Origin: Dama dama
Taxonomy: Eukaryota > Chordata > Mammalia > Artiodactyla > Cervidae
DNA length: 64,000 nt
Assembly (NCBI RefSeq): GCF_033118175.1
Contig: NC_083698.1
Coordinates: forward strand, 72,447,001 to 72,511,000
Direction of reading: 5' to 3'
How positions within the stretch are numbered: the first letter of the stretch is position 1; the number at the start of each line of letters is the position of its first letter. Positions 22,811-34,689 of this stretch are shown piece by piece. The notes beneath the pieces were generated by a model. It saw nothing but the letters and a program-made list of their open reading frames with translations, had not been told where the DNA came from and did not search any database. A program made the position numbers and the translations under genes.

Positions 22811-23350
22811 AAGTGGTCCCAACCAAACAAACCATGTGATTAAATAGGCAGTTAACTACTCCAAATCATTTTTTGAAAGAATCAACCTCTGGATGCTATG
22901 ACTCATGTAAAGAGAACAAAATTGCAAGTAATTTCTGTGAAAACATTTGCATTTTAAAAAGCTATATTCAAAGACTGATTTTCCCAAATTGTCTCTGGGA
23001 ACTCTGAGAACTAAAGTATACACTCCTGGCAATGTATCTGCTCCTAAGACTTTGTAAAAGTAAGACCAGCAGTTCATTTTTATTGAATACCTACCGTACT
23101 CCAGGGAATGGGCTAAGTGGTTGGGAAAGGGGTGTAACTCTGTAGAAACATATTTAACTTCCTTTCTTAACTATGCTGTCACAAGAGTATACGGCCCAGG
23201 AGACGTCACCTCCTGTTCCTGGACTCACTCTCACCTCCTTTGGGAGCCCCTGTCTCAGTAGCCAGCACCACCTCCAGCCAGTGTCTGGAGCAAAACTCAG
23301 AATTCTTCTGGACTGCACCTTGACTCCTCAATCAATAAATCCATCTATAA
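22811..23350. other. unassigned sequence
   Basis: No clear repeat or gene. TTTATTGAATACCTACCG at 23080 resembles the start of a MIR but does not continue well. Confidence 0.3.
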
Positions 23351-23357
23351 GCCTGAT

Positions 23358-23575
23358 TTGCTGTTGTTGTTGTTCAGTTGCTCAGTTGTGTCCAACTCTT
23401 TGCAACCCCATGGTCTGCAGCATGCCAGGCTTCCCCGTCTTTCACTATCTCCCAGAGTTTGCACAAACTCATGTCCATTGAGTTAATGATGGCATCCAAC
23501 CAGTTCATCCTCTGTCACCCCTTCTCCTCCTGCTCTCAATACTGGTAGCAGGTATTTTCCAACGCATTGACTTCA
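23358..23575 (-). mobile_element. BovB 3'-end fragment
   Basis: Antisense BovB 3' end from TTGTTGTTGTTCAGTTGC to GCAGGTATTTTCCAACGC. No TSD is clear. It is moderately diverged. Confidence 0.9.
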
Positions 23576-23829
23576 GTTCCCATTGTCTCTCCTTTCTCTA
23601 GGTCCATGTACCTCCCACCCTGACCCTTCAACAGTCTCTTCCCTGGTGTTCCTGAATGTAAGTTGGTCCTGCTCCAATCGAGCCCTCATCTCAGAGCCAG
23701 AACCGTCTTCTCCAATATGTCTCCCATCTTAAAACAAATGTAAATAACTCACAACAGCACCACTTACGGGTTGTTGTCGGGACTTTCACTGGTACTTAGC
23801 TGAATGAGTTGCACTACTTAGGAAAGCTG

Positions 23830-24360
23830 AATGTTGAGACACAGCAATGATAAGGAAGGTTCAGGGCAGCACTGTTGATGAGAATAAAAGCTGGAGACAA
23901 CAAAAGGCCCACCAAGATATTGTACAGTGAATGAGTGGCTTCTGATAGGTTAACACAATGGATAGTATACAGTAGGGAATGCAAATGCATCTCAATTATT
24001 AATACAAAATCAATAGAGATGTCTCAAATAACTGTTATTGAATAAGAAACACAAAAGTTAGAGGGACACATGAAATATGACGCCACGTACATAAAGCTCA
24101 TTGTCACTAAAGTCAGGCAATGTTTTGCTTCAAGAGCTATACATATGTGATAAAACTGAAAAGTGTCGGGGAGTAGACACAGTTATGGAGAGGGAGTAGG
24201 GGGAAGTAATTGGGGAGGACTGGAGAGGGGCCTCAAAACCTCTGCTGATCTTCCCTTCTGAAGTCAGATTTTGTGCCCATTGGTTTCCAGATTAGTATTG
24301 TTCCTTGAATGGTACAAATGGGTTGTATATACTGTGTATATTTCATTAAAAAAATAAAAC
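23830..24360 (+). mobile_element. degraded L1M 3' UTR
   Basis: GCAGCACTGTTGATGAGAAT, TGGAGACAACAAAAGGCCC, TTATTGAATAAGAAACAC and the terminal CATTAAAAAAATAAAAC follow an old L1 3' UTR. Confidence 0.6.
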
Positions 24361-24399
24361 GAAAAAGGATTCAATTGGGCATTCACCTCTAGAATGAAA

Positions 24400-25084
24400 T
24401 AGAACTGTCCTATGACCCAGCAATCCCACTTCTGGGCATACACACTGAGGAAACCAGATCTGAGAGAGACACGTGCACCCCAATGTTCATCGCAGCACTG
24501 TTTATAGTAGCCAGGACATGGAAGCAACCTAGATGCCCATCAGCAGACGAATGGATAAGGAAGCTGTGGTACATATACACCATGGAATATTACTCAGCCA
24601 TTAAAAAGAATTCATTTGAATCAGTTCTAATGAGATGGATGAAACTGGAGCCCATTATACAGAGTGAAGTAAGCCAGAAAGATAAAGACCAATACAGTAT
24701 ACTAACGCATATATATGGAATTTAGAAAGATGGTAATGATAACCCTATATGCAAAACAGAAAAAGAGACACAGATGTACAGAACAGATTTTTGGACTCTG
24801 TGGGAGAAGGCGAGGGTGGGATGTTTCGAGAGAATAGCATCGAAACATGTATATTATCTAGGGTGAAACAGATCACCAGCCCAGGCTGGATGCATGAGAC
24901 AAGTGCTCGGGCCTGGTGCACTGGGAAGACCCAGAGGAATCGGGTGGAGAGGGAGGTGGGAGTGGGGATCGGGATGGGGAATACTTGTAAATCCATGGCT
25001 GATTCATGTCAATGTATGACAAAAACCACTACAATATTGTAAAGTAATTAGCCTCCAACTAATAAAAATAAATGAAAAAAAAAA
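24400..25084 (+). mobile_element. young ruminant L1 (L1-BT type), 3' end
   Basis: A 685-bp insertion starting at AGAACTGTCCTATGACCCAG, with ATGTTCATCGCAGCACTG, GAATATTACTCAGCC, the G-rich block at 24941-24980 and an AATAAAAATAAATG tail. A perfect 10-bp TSD, TAGAATGAAA, lies at 24390-24399 and 25085-25094. It is 3' UTR only, with no ORF. Confidence 0.96.
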
Positions 25085-25094
25085 TAGAATGAAA

Positions 25095-25569
25095 GCAGAG
25101 CTCCTCAGCATATCTCAAGGGACTTCTGATGACCACATTCCAGTCATCCTCATCAGTGGGGCTTGTCCTTCTGGGAGCATCCTTGCTCCAGATTTGATTC
25201 TCTTATCAGCCCTGTCTCACGTAGAATCTGCCTCTTTTCCTTATGGACTCAATTAGTGTTTACCAGACTTCAGGATCACTCCAAGGTTCAGTCTGCCTGG
25301 GCATCCCATCAGCAGTCCCCTGTGCCATCAGTTAGAGCACTGGTCTTTCTTAGAGCACTTCTGCCACCAACCTGGGACCTCAGAGTACCAGGACCACTCT
25401 TGTCCGTTTCTACAACTAATGATGCTGTGCATATAATGGGCCTGTGGGTTTTTCTTAGTAAAGGAGTAGGAAGGGAGAAGGAAAGAAAATGCGAGAGAGA
25501 GAATAAAAGAAAGAGAGAGAGAAGACTGAAGCAAATAGATATCCATCAAATGTTGGGAACCTTCTTTTT
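25095..25569. other. unassigned sequence with GA-rich block
   Basis: No gene recognised. 25460-25527 is a purine-rich simple repeat (GCGAGAGAGAGAATAAAAG, AAAGAGAGAGAGAAG). The 173-residue frame at 25163-25684 crosses this block and the following SINE, so it is not a credible gene. Confidence 0.5.
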
Positions 25570-25576
25570 AAGAAAT

Positions 25577-25791
25577 GTTGCTATTTATTCACTAAGTCGT
25601 GTCCGACCCTTTTGCAATCCTATGAACTGTAGCATGCCAGGCTCCACAGTCCACGGGATTTCCCAGGCAAGAATACTAGAGTGAGTTGCCATTTCCTTCT
25701 CCAGAGGATCTTCCTGACCCAGGGATGGAACCTGTATCTCCTGCACTGCAGGTTAATTCTTTATTGCTAAGCCACTAGGAAACCACATTTC
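25577..25791 (-). mobile_element. Bov-tA SINE
   Basis: Antisense copy from CTAAGTCGTGTCCGACCC to TTTATTGCTAAGCCACTAGG. A 7-bp TSD, AAGAAAT, lies at 25570-25576 and 25792-25798. Confidence 0.94.
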
Positions 25792-25798
25792 AAGAAAT

Positions 25799-26430
25799 AT
25801 GCTTCAGTTCAATCTCTCCATTACCCGTGTGAGTTAACATGCTGAGTTTAGTGTTCTGTTTTTACATTCCTCTCCTTACCTATTTAACAGCTAATTAGTG
25901 GAGCATCTGGTAATTAACTCCACACTTGCATCAGCTGGTGATTCTTCAAAGTAACTGGTACACAGTTATGCTGGCCAGTTCCCAGAGTTGAAATTGAGAC
26001 AGACATCTGTAGAAGTTCTGGTGCCAGAAAGTGATTCAATTGAATTAATATGATTACTTTCACCCAATTTCAAAGGCGTGTTATTGACTACTAATTTATT
26101 CTGTGGTTTTTAAAGTTCAGGTCTGCTTAAGATGTGAGCAGTTGATGAAATGCAGGACTGCCTTAATTGGGATATTGAATAAAGTATGAAATGCCAGAAG
26201 AAAGTTAGTACAAATCAAAGACCAGCATGGGCTCTGAGCTATCCCACTAATCCTCTTCCCTGTTTTGTGCAGAAAGAAAAGCAGGATCCAGAAATAACTC
26301 CCCGAGTTACCCAGCTTCTCTCTAGTAGAGTGAGAACTAGTCATCTCCTGAGTCACATTTTGGTGTCCATTCCTCTCCACCCTCTACCACGCTGTCTCAT
26401 CTTAAATGACAGTGTTACAGAGAATAAAAG
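25799..26430. other. unassigned sequence
   Basis: No repeat or gene recognised. The frames at 26117-26380 and 26186-26446 lie on opposite strands without domains. Confidence 0.35.
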
Positions 26431-26434
26431 AACA

Positions 26435-26640
26435 AGCATGGATTGAATGCAGGTGCCAAGCACTGCTTGTAGCATTTTGTAAATGTAAACTCAGAGAACA
26501 TAGCGGCCGTCTCAGGAAGGAACAAGTCCATGCTGTCCATTTCACAGATGAGGATACCAAGCTGTTGGTGCTCCAAGGTCACACCAGTGGGTAAGGCAAG
26601 TGAGTGCCTGGATTCTCCAACCTGGAAACACTTGCCTCCC
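26435..26640 (+). mobile_element. MIR SINE
   Basis: GATTGAATGCAGGTGCCAAG, CCATTTCACAGATGAGGATA, CTCCAAGGTCACACCAGTGG and GAGTGCCTGGATTCTCC follow the MIR order well. This is one of the better-preserved MIRs here. Confidence 0.75.
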
Positions 26641-27379
26641 TCTATCATTCACATTTGGGAGTGGTCACCCCATCTAAGGTCTGTCTTGGAACTCCTACAC
26701 TTGGGTGGTTTTTTCCTGAGTGTGGAATGGTTTCAAAGTAGATCAGGAAAATGTTAAGACTTCTACACTGAAATACACATACACAAAAAGCTGATTCCAT
26801 CTTGCTGAAGATTCCCTTCTAGAACCCCAAAGCTGAAAACAGTATCATCTATAGGAAATCCACTTTATAAACATGAAGGAAAATTGCCATCAGATAGCAG
26901 TGATGGTGGGCTACAGCTGCATAGCCCAGCCATATCTGTTCATGCTATATGGAAATGACTGTACATATTTAAAATAAAAATGGGCTGCCAGAACCAAGTG
27001 TTTATTTAAATGGCAATCTGCACTGGAGGGCCAAGGAAAATCACTTGTATATTCAAGGGTTGGTGGAGTGTTGGGGGCAGAGATGAATGATGGAATGAAT
27101 GAATGAATGAAAGAGAGCTAAAAAGAGAATTAAGGACTAAAACATCAAATTCTTGGCTAGTTATTTATTCTTTTCCTGCCCACCACATCACTAACCAGTA
27201 CCTACTTTGGCTGGCAAAGTTTTCAGTCATGGAACAGAATATTTGCTGAAAACTTAGAAAACTTGATGTAAAATCTCTCTCCCACCAACTCTTCCTTCCT
27301 CCTTCTCAAACTCACAGCCACTTTATACAGTAGTCTTGCTGTGTAAGGTGACACGAAGGCAATGGAATTAAAAAGATAG
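26641..27379. other. unassigned sequence
   Basis: No gene or named repeat. A short (GAAT)n run, GAATGAATGAATGAATG, lies near 27093. Confidence 0.4.
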
Positions 27380-28111
27380 TTCAGTTCAGTCGTTCAGTCA
27401 TGTCCGCTCTTTGTAACCCCAAGGACTGCAGCACACCAGGTCTCTCTGTCCATCACCAACTCCCAGGGGTTTACTAAAACTCATGACCATTGAGTGGGTG
27501 ATGCCATCCAACCATCTCATCCACTGTCGTCCCCTTCTCCTCCTACCTTCAATCTTTCCCAGCATCAGGGTCTTTTCAAATAGATCAGTGGCCAAAGTAC
27601 TGGAGTTTCAGCTTCAACATCAGTCCTTCCAAAGAATAATCAGGACTGATTTCCTTTAGGATGGACTGATTGGATCGCCTTGCAGAACAAGGGACTCTAA
27701 AGAGTATTTTCCAGTATCACAGATCAAAAGGACCAATTCTTCAGTGCTCAGCTTTCTTTATAGCCCAACTCTCACATCCATACATGACTACTGGAAAAAC
27801 CATAGTCCTCATTAAATGGACTTTTGTTGGCAAAGTAATGTCTCTGCTCTTTAATATGCTATCTAGGTTGGTCATAACTTTTCTTCCAAGGAGCAAGGGT
27901 CTTTTATTTTCATGATTGCAGTCACCATCTGCAGTGATTTTGGAGCCCCAAAAAATAAAACCTGCCACTGTTTCCACTGTTTCCCCATCTATTTGCCATG
28001 AAGTGATGGGACCAGATGCCATGATTTAGTTTTCTGAATGTTGAGTTTTAAGCCAACCTTTTCACTCTCCTCTTTCACATTCATCAAGAGGCTCTTTAGT
28101 TCTTCTTTGCT

Positions 28112-28513
28112 TTATGCCTTAAGGGTGGTGTCATCTGCATATCTGAGGTTATTGATATTTCTCCCGGCAATCTTGATTCCAGCTTGTGCTTCCTCCAGTC
28201 CAGCGTTTCTCATGATGTACTCTGCATATAAGTTAAATAAGCAGGGTGACAATGTACAGCCTTGACGTACTCCATTCCCTATTTGGAACCAGTCTGTTGT
28301 TCCATGTCCAGTTCTAACTGTTACTTCCTGACCTGCATACAGACTTCTCAGGAGGCAGATTAGGTGGTCTGGTATTCCCATCTCTTGATAAATTTTCCAC
28401 AGTTTGTTGTGATCCACACAGTTAAAGGCTTTGGCATAGTCAATAAAGCAGAAGCAGATGTTTTTCTGGAACTCTCTTGCTTTTTTAATTATAATTTGAG
28501 CATTCTTTGGCAT
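28112..28513 (-). pseudogene. BovB ORF2 fragment, RT core
   Basis: A 133-residue open piece of the RT domain: YFCFIDYAKAFNCVDHNK-like block, then IPDHLICLLRSLYAG, RQGCTLSPCLFNLYAEYIM and LRYADDTTL, the catalytic YADD box. It shows no frameshift across palm motifs but is cut off from the fingers (28485-28808, next frame) and the C-terminus by a stop (KA*). Known role: reverse transcription of the element RNA at the nicked target. Not functional as it stands. Confidence 0.9.
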
Positions 28514-28808
28514 TGCCTTTCTTTGGGATTGGCATGAAAACTGACCATTTCCAATCCTGTGGCCACTGCTGAATTTTCAAAATTTGCTGACATATTGAGT
28601 GCAGCACTTTCACAGCATCATCTTTCAGGATTTGAAGTAGCTCAACTGGGATTCCATTACCTCCACTAGGTTCATTTGTAGTGATGCTTCCTAAGGCCCA
28701 CTTGACTTCGCATTCCAAAATGTCTGGCTCTAGGTGAGTGATCACACAATTGTGATTATTGGAGTTGTGAAGATCTTTTTTGTATAGTTTTCTGTGTATT
28801 CTTGCCAC
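28485..28808 (-). pseudogene. BovB ORF2 fragment, RT N-terminal part
   Basis: A 107-residue open piece with HLEPDILECEVKWALGSI, GGNGIPVELLQILKDDAVK and WPQDWKWSVFMPIPKKGN, the region before the palm motifs. It overlaps the RT core piece in another frame, showing a frameshift or small deletion near 28490-28510 (the stretch between YN and the RT core is missing). Confidence 0.88.
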
Positions 28809-29280
28809 CTCTTCTTAATATCTTCTGCTCCTGTTAGGTCCATACCATGTCTGTCCTTTACTGTGATCATCTTTGCGTGAAATATTCCCTTGGTATCTCT
28901 AACTTTCTTGAAGAGGTCTCTAGTCTTTCCCGTTCTATTGTTTTCCTCTATTTCTTTGCATTGATCACTGAGGAAGGCTTCTCTTATCTCTCCTTGATAT
29001 TCTTTGGAACTCTGCATTCAAATAGGTATATCTTTCCTTTTCTCATTTGCCTTTTGCTTCTCTTCTTTTCACAGCTATTTATAAAGCCTCCTCAGACAAC
29101 CCTTTTGCTTTTTTGCATTTCTTTTTTGGGGGGATGGTCTTGATCACTGCTTCCTGTACAATGTCATGAAACTCCGACTATAATTCTTCAGGCACTCTGT
29201 CTATCAGATCTAATCCCTTGAATCTATTTGTCACTTCCACTGTATAATTGTAAGGGATTTGATTTAGGTCGTACCTGAAT

Positions 29281-29885
29281 AGATGGGGAAACAGTGGACA
29301 CAGTGTTTGACTTTATTTTTCTGGGCTGCAAAATCACAGCAAATGGTGATCACAGCCATGAAATTAAAAGATGCTTGCTCCTTGGAAGAAAAGTTATGAC
29401 CAACCTAGACAGCATATTAAAAAGCAGAGACATTACTTTGCCAACAAAGGCCTGTCTAGTCAAGGCTATGGTTTTTCCAGTGGTCATGTATGGATGTGAA
29501 AGTTGGACCATAAAGAAGGCTGGGCGGTGAAGAATTGATGTTTTTGAACTGTGGTGTTGGAGAAGACAGAGATCCAATGAGTCCATCCTAAAAGAGATCA
29601 ATCCTGGGTGTTCCTTGGAGGGACTGATGTTGACGCTGAAACTCCAATACTTTGGCCACCTGATGAGATGAGCTGACTCATTTGGAAAGACCCTGATGCT
29701 GGGAAAGATTGAAGGCAGGAGGAGAAGGGGACAGCAGAGGATGAGATGGTTGGATGGCATCACCGACTCGATGGACATGGGTTTGGGTGGACTCTGGGAG
29801 TTGGTGATGGACAGGGAGGCTCGGCATGCTGCTGTTCATGGGGTCGCAAAGACATGACTGAGCGACTGAACTGAACTGAACTGAA
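29281..29885 (+). mobile_element. BovB LINE nested in opposite BovB
   Basis: A 5'-truncated BovB 3' end in the opposite orientation to its host, from AGATGGGGAAACAGTGG to the GAACTGAACTGAACTG tail. The 6-bp repeat CTGAAT at 29275-29280 and 29886-29891 is a likely TSD. The host sequence resumes exactly (GTACCTGAAT ... GGTCAGGTG). Confidence 0.95.
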
Positions 29886-30047
29886 CTGAATGGTCAGGTG
29901 ATTTTCCCTACTTTCTTCAATTTAAGTCTGAATTTGGCAATAAGGAGTTCATGATCTGAGCCACAGTCAGCTCCCGGTCTTGCTTTTGCTGACTATATAG
30001 AGCTTGTCCATCTTTGATGGCAAAGAATATAATCAATCTGATGATGT

Positions 30048-30602
30048 TCACATGTAGAGTCTTCTCCCGTGTTGTTGGAAGAGGGTGTTTTCTATGACCA
30101 GTGTGTTTTCTTGGCAAAACTCTGTTAGCCTTTGCCCTGCTTCATTCTGTACTCCAAGACCAAATTTGCCTGTTACTCCGGGTATCTCTTGACTTCCTAC
30201 TTTTGCATTCCAGTCCCCTATAGTGAAAAGGACATCTTTTTTGGGTGTTAGTTCTAGAAGGTCTTGTAGGTCTTCACAGAACCATTCAACTTCAGCCTCT
30301 TCAGCATTACTGGTCAGGGCATAGACTTGAATTACTGTGATATTGAATGGTTTGCCTTGGAAACGAACAGAGATCATTCTTTCATTTTTGAGATTGCATC
30401 CAAGTATTGCATTTTGGACTCTTTTGTTGACTATGATGGCTACTCCATTTCTTCTAAGGGATTCTTGCCCACAGTAGTACATATAATGGTCATCTGAGTT
30501 AAATTCACCCTTTTCTGTCAATTTTAGTTCACTGATTCCTAGAATGTCGATGTTCACTCTTGCCATCTCCTGTTTGACCACTTCCAATTTGCCTTGACTC
30601 AT
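30048..30602 (-). pseudogene. BovB ORF2 fragment, endonuclease domain
   Basis: A 184-residue open piece of the apurinic-like endonuclease that nicks target DNA. Visible landmarks: KQEMARVNIDILGISELK (start), GQESLRRNGVAIIVNKRVQN, MISVRFQGKPFNITVIQVYA and the GDWNAKVGS catalytic block. The element's usual MNQGK start reads MSQGK here. The frame ends at RRLYM, before the last endonuclease motif. Confidence 0.92.
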
Positions 30603-30882
30603 GGACCTAACATTCCAGATTCCTATGCAATATTGCTATTTACAGCATCAGTCTTTACTTCCATCACCAGTCACATCCACAACTGGGTGTTGTTTTTGCT
30701 TTGGCTCTGTCTCTTCATTCTTTCTGGAATTATTTCTCCTCTGATCTCCAGTAGCATATTGGGCGCCTTCCAACCTGGGGAGTTAATCTTTCAGTGTCCT
30801 ATCTTTTTGCCTTTTCACACTGTTCATGAGGTACTCATGACAAGAATACTGAAGTGGTTTGTCATTCCCTTCTCCAATGGAC

Positions 30883-31379
30883 AGAGGAAATCCTAAATTT
30901 TCTTACCATCATTGGAAGTCCTGGGGGAAAAAAATAATAGGTTCAGGTCTCCCAACTATCCATTCAAGGTAGGTCTTGAAAGTCCAGACAGCCTGTCTGG
31001 TAGGACAAAGACAGATGCTTATCTCTTGCTGCTACAGGTATTTTACACTGAAACTCAGATCCAGAATTTAACTATAAAAACACCATCACTACAAAGATAG
31101 CTGAATGCATACATTTGGTAGATAAACTATGCCAGGGTCAGGGACTTGACAGAACATGGGCTGACTGACACTAAGAATGTTTTCAACTTTATGTTGATGT
31201 AAAATTTATTACTTTAGAAATCAACAGATTCTAGCTATTTAATTATACAAATTTTGGTATATGTATATACCTATGTAACCCACGCTTTGATCAAGATGTA
31301 TACTATCTCTGTCGTCTGTCATCCCAGAAAGTTTCCCCATGAACACTTCCAATCAATTCCCACCTTCCAAAGATGACAC
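30883..31379. other. unassigned sequence
   Basis: No gene or clear repeat; possibly diverged L1 near the right end. Confidence 0.3.
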
Positions 31380-31491
31380 ATGTTCTGATATCTTTCACCA
31401 CAGATTTTGTTTCCTTGTTCTTTATATTCATACACATAGAATCATGAAGAGCTGTTTTTGAGAAGTATCCATGCCATTGTATGCATCAGTG

Positions 31492-31716
31492 CTTGCGTGC
31501 TTCTGCTAAGTCACTTCAGTCGTGTCCAACTGCTTATGACCTGATGGACCATAGCCCACCAGGTTCCTCTGTCCATGGGATCCTCCAGGAAAGAATACTG
31601 GAGTAGGTTGTCATTCCCTTCTCCAAGGGATCTTCCCCATCCAGGGATCAAAACCATGTCTCTTACATCTGCCCTGCCAGGCAGGTTCTTTACCACTAAC
31701 ACCACCTAGAAAACCC
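31492..31716 (-). mobile_element. Bov-tA SINE
   Basis: Antisense copy: CACTTCAGTCGTGTCCAAC to ACACCACCTAGAAAACCC, in the old L1M. The TSD is unclear. Confidence 0.92.
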
Positions 31717-32206
31717 ACATGCTGCAGTAGTTTATTTCCTTTTATTAGTGAGTGACATCCTATGGCATAGAAATACCACAATTTCTGTATCAAATTTTGT
31801 TGTTGATGAACATTTTGGTCCTTTCAAGGTTGGGGCAATTATTAATAAAGCCATTTTGAATGTCCTCATGCAACTGTTTTTGAGAATATGTGTTTTTATT
31901 TCTCTTAGGAAAAAATATGTGTAAGTAGAAGTGCTGGATCACAGGGCAGTTATATGTATAACTTTTGCAAAAAACCGCCAGAACTTTTCCCAAAAAGATT
32001 GGGCCACCTTATGCTCTTAGCAGCAATATATGAGAGATCCAGTTTCTCTATATTCTAACACTGAGTTTGTCAAGATTTTTTTTTCCATTCTAAGGGATGC
32101 AAAGTGGTATCTCACTGTGGGTTTAATGTGAATTTCCATGGTTATTAATGATGTCAAGCACCTTCTCATGTGCTTACTTATTATCCACACATCTTCTCTT
32201 GTGAAG

Positions 32207-32319
32207 TGTGTGTGTTAGTCACTCAGTTGTGTCTGACTTTTTGTGACCCCATCAACTGTAGCCTGCAAGGCTCCTCTGTCAATGGAATTCTACAGGCAAG
32301 AATACTGGAGTGGGTGGCC
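32207..32319 (-). mobile_element. Bov-tA SINE, partial
   Basis: Only the 3' half of the SINE in antisense: GTCACTCAGTTGTGTCTGAC to GGAGTGGGTGGCCA. The tRNA-like head is missing. Confidence 0.88.
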
Positions 32320-32380
32320 AAGTGGCTATTCAAATATTTTGCCTCTTTTTCATTGATTTGTTGGATTGTTGTTTTCCTGA

Positions 32381-32602
32381 GTGCATGCTAAGTTGCTCCA
32401 GTCATGTCTGACTCTTTTCAACCCCATGGTCTATAACCTGCCAGGCTCTGCTGTCCATGGGGTTTTCCAGACAAGAATACTCGAGTGGGTTGCCATTTCC
32501 TCCTCCAGGGAATCTTCCCAACCCAGGGATTTAAGCTGCATCTCTGGCATCTCCTGCATTGGCAGGCAGATTGTTTACCGCTGAGCCACCTAGGAATCCC
32601 TC
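32381..32602 (-). mobile_element. Bov-tA SINE
   Basis: Full-length antisense copy: GCTCCAGTCATGTCTGAC to GCTGAGCCACCTAGGAATCC. The L1M text continues on both sides. Confidence 0.94.
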
Positions 32603-33290
32603 ATGTTTTAGTGTGATTTGAAATAAATGTTGAAGATTTATTTTTTCCATGCAGATATCAGGATACTTCAACATCACCTGTTGAAAAGAATATCCTTATC
32701 CCATTGAATGACAACAACACCTTTGTTGAAAACAATTGCCCTTATATGTGAGAGTGTGTATATAGATTCTCTATTTCATTCCATTAATGTACGTCCACCC
32801 TTGTGCCAATCTTTCTACACTGTCAGGATTAAAAGCAGCTTTATTTCTCCCTTGTATTTCTCCCATGTTCCATTATAGTAATTATAGTAATTTTGCATCA
32901 TGATTTTAAGCTTATCACTTTGCATAAACTCTGTTATGAGGTGGTGCATACATATTTCCAATGATCAGATCTCAGTGATAAAGTATTCCTTTTGTCCTTA
33001 CAAAATAGGCCCTTGACCTTTGCCAACATTCTTCATATTGAGATTGATTTCCTTTAATACTAAGATTGTCACTAACTTACATGAACTTATGGCTTGGTAA
33101 GTTTATCTTTCCTTCTCTACTTTCAACTGGCATCCATTTATTTAAAATTCATCTATTAAGGAACATTCAGGGTTTTGTTGGGGGTGGAGGTGCTTTTTTT
33201 TAAATCAAGTTTGACAATCTCTACCTTTTAGTTGGAATGTTTAATCTATTATTTGCTTTGGAGAGCATTTATTAATATATAGAAGCTCTC

Positions 33291-33759
33291 TACAGTCAGA
33301 AAGGACATACAGCTATGCTTTTTACAGGACACTGCATGGTTAAAGTACAGGTCATGACAATACCTTATATGCATATCTGGAGTGCATTTAACATCATGGA
33401 ACAAGCTTGATGTATTTAGAAGCTATTTGAAAACACAGCTCCCACCAATACTTCAAAATATTCTCACTCAGTTGCCACTAAATAATCTCACTTATAACAT
33501 GTATATCCACCCTGGAGTCCCAGAAGTTGTTTCCTGTACCTACTTGCAACAGTTTTCCAGTGGATTGTTTAGAACAATGCTAATGGACTATGGATAATAT
33601 TAAGTATCCATTTCCCTTCTTTTCAGATTCTGAGAACATCACTGTCCTGCATGTTACAATATACAGAGCTAGAAGAGCCTTATAAATCCTAACAGTCATA
33701 GCAAAAACAGAAATGCCAAACTTTTACTGCAGTTCCATGCTCTTAAACAGAAAAAATAA
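33291..33759. other. unassigned sequence
   Basis: No gene or named repeat. The 71-residue frame at 33382-33597 has no domain. Confidence 0.35.
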
Positions 33760-34545
33760 CATAAATATATACCAATAATGCATATTTTGGAATCAACTGG
33801 GGAACACCTAAAGTAAGTCAGACAGAGAAAAACAAGTATGATGTCACTCATATGTGGAATCTAATTTTAATAAAAGATACAAATAAACTTTTTTACAAAG
33901 CAAAAACAGACACGCATGGCTACCAAAGGGGAAACCTGGTGGGGAAGGATAAGTCAGGAGTCTGGAAGTGACATATACACACTACTACTGAAGAGGAAAA
34001 GTTAAAATTTTACACAACCGCCTGCTCCTTCTGCCTCTGTAACCCAGCTTGCTTCTGGCAAAGCCTAGATCACGTAGGTCTCAGAAAGTGGGGACTCACA
34101 ATACTAGGAACTGGAGCTTATCTGACTCACCCTTGTCCTGCTCTTTGCAATCGCCCTAGCCCCTGCAAACCCGCAAGCCTGCTTAATCATGCCTGTCCTT
34201 GTATAAAATACTCTGTAACCCCTTTGTTCGGGGCTCAGAGCTTGGAGTGTTAACTCTTCTGGGCTCACCAGCGTAGTAAACCTGAGTTCTCTAACTCTCC
34301 AAGTGTAGTGCGTGGTGTCTCGAGTAGTGGATTCTACAACACTGCATATGAGATAGATAACCAACAAGGACCTACTGCATAGCACAGGGAACTCTACTCA
34401 ATATTCAGTGATAACCTATATGAGAAAAAAATCTGAAAAAAAATACATATGTGTATATGCATAACCGATTCACTTTGTTGTAGACCTGAAAGTAACACAA
34501 CTTTGTAAAATTAACTATACACCCATAAAATTAAAAACAAAAACA
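33760..34545 (+). mobile_element. artiodactyl L1 3' end, split by an LTR
   Basis: Left part (GTGGAATCTAATTTTAATAA, GACATATACACACTAC) and right part (GCATATGAGATAGATAACC, AGCACAGGGAACTCTACTC, GATTCACTTTGTTGTAGACC, CATAAAATTAAAAAC) are one L1 3' UTR in order. The solo LTR at 33989-34341 interrupts it. Confidence 0.85.
33989..34341 (+). mobile_element. ERV1-like solo LTR (353 bp)
   Basis: TGAAGAGG...TCTACAACA: TG start and CA end, TATAAAA at 34202-34208, and a possible variant poly(A) signal AGTAAA at 34275-34280. Flanks CTAC and CTGC are a plausible 4-bp TSD with one change. It sits in an L1 3' UTR with no retroviral internal sequence, so it is a solo LTR. Confidence 0.78.
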
Positions 34546-34689
34546 ATAGAATCTGAATGAATTGGAACATGTGTGATTTAAAACCAGAGACATAAAAACT
34601 GTAAATATTGCCATTATTTTCTGAGACTGTAATTGTATGCTTATAAAAACACATATAAAGAATAAACTATTTCATTGAGGAAAAAGAAA

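Larger units (their letters stand above)
27380..30882 (-). mobile_element. BovB LINE, long copy with nested BovB
   Basis: Antisense BovB from its 3' end (TTCAGTTCAGTCGTTCAG) to near the 5' region (GAATACTGAAGTGGTTTG), split by a plus-strand BovB at 29281-29885. Outside the insert it covers most of ORF2: C-terminal domain, RT, linker and the endonuclease domain. The RT motif YADD is intact at 28130-28141. Several frameshifts and stops separate the domains. It is 5'-truncated before the true 5' UTR, and no certain TSD was found. Confidence 0.95.
31380..33290 (-). mobile_element. old L1M, interrupted by three SINEs
   Basis: Antisense L1 3' UTR and ORF2: ATTATTAATAAAGCCATTTT, AGTAGAAGTGCTGGATCACA, GGTATCTCACTGTGGGTT, CACCTGTTGAAAAGAATATC, GTGCCAATCTTTCTACACTG and GACAATCTCTACCTTTTAG, in L1 order. 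Three antisense Bov-tA copies split it. An internal deletion is likely near 32840, where the text jumps to an upstream ORF2 region. Confidence 0.72.

Noticed and set aside
25163..25684. 173-residue plus-strand open frame
   Set aside because: It runs through a GA-rich simple repeat and into a Bov-tA SINE, and shows no domain.
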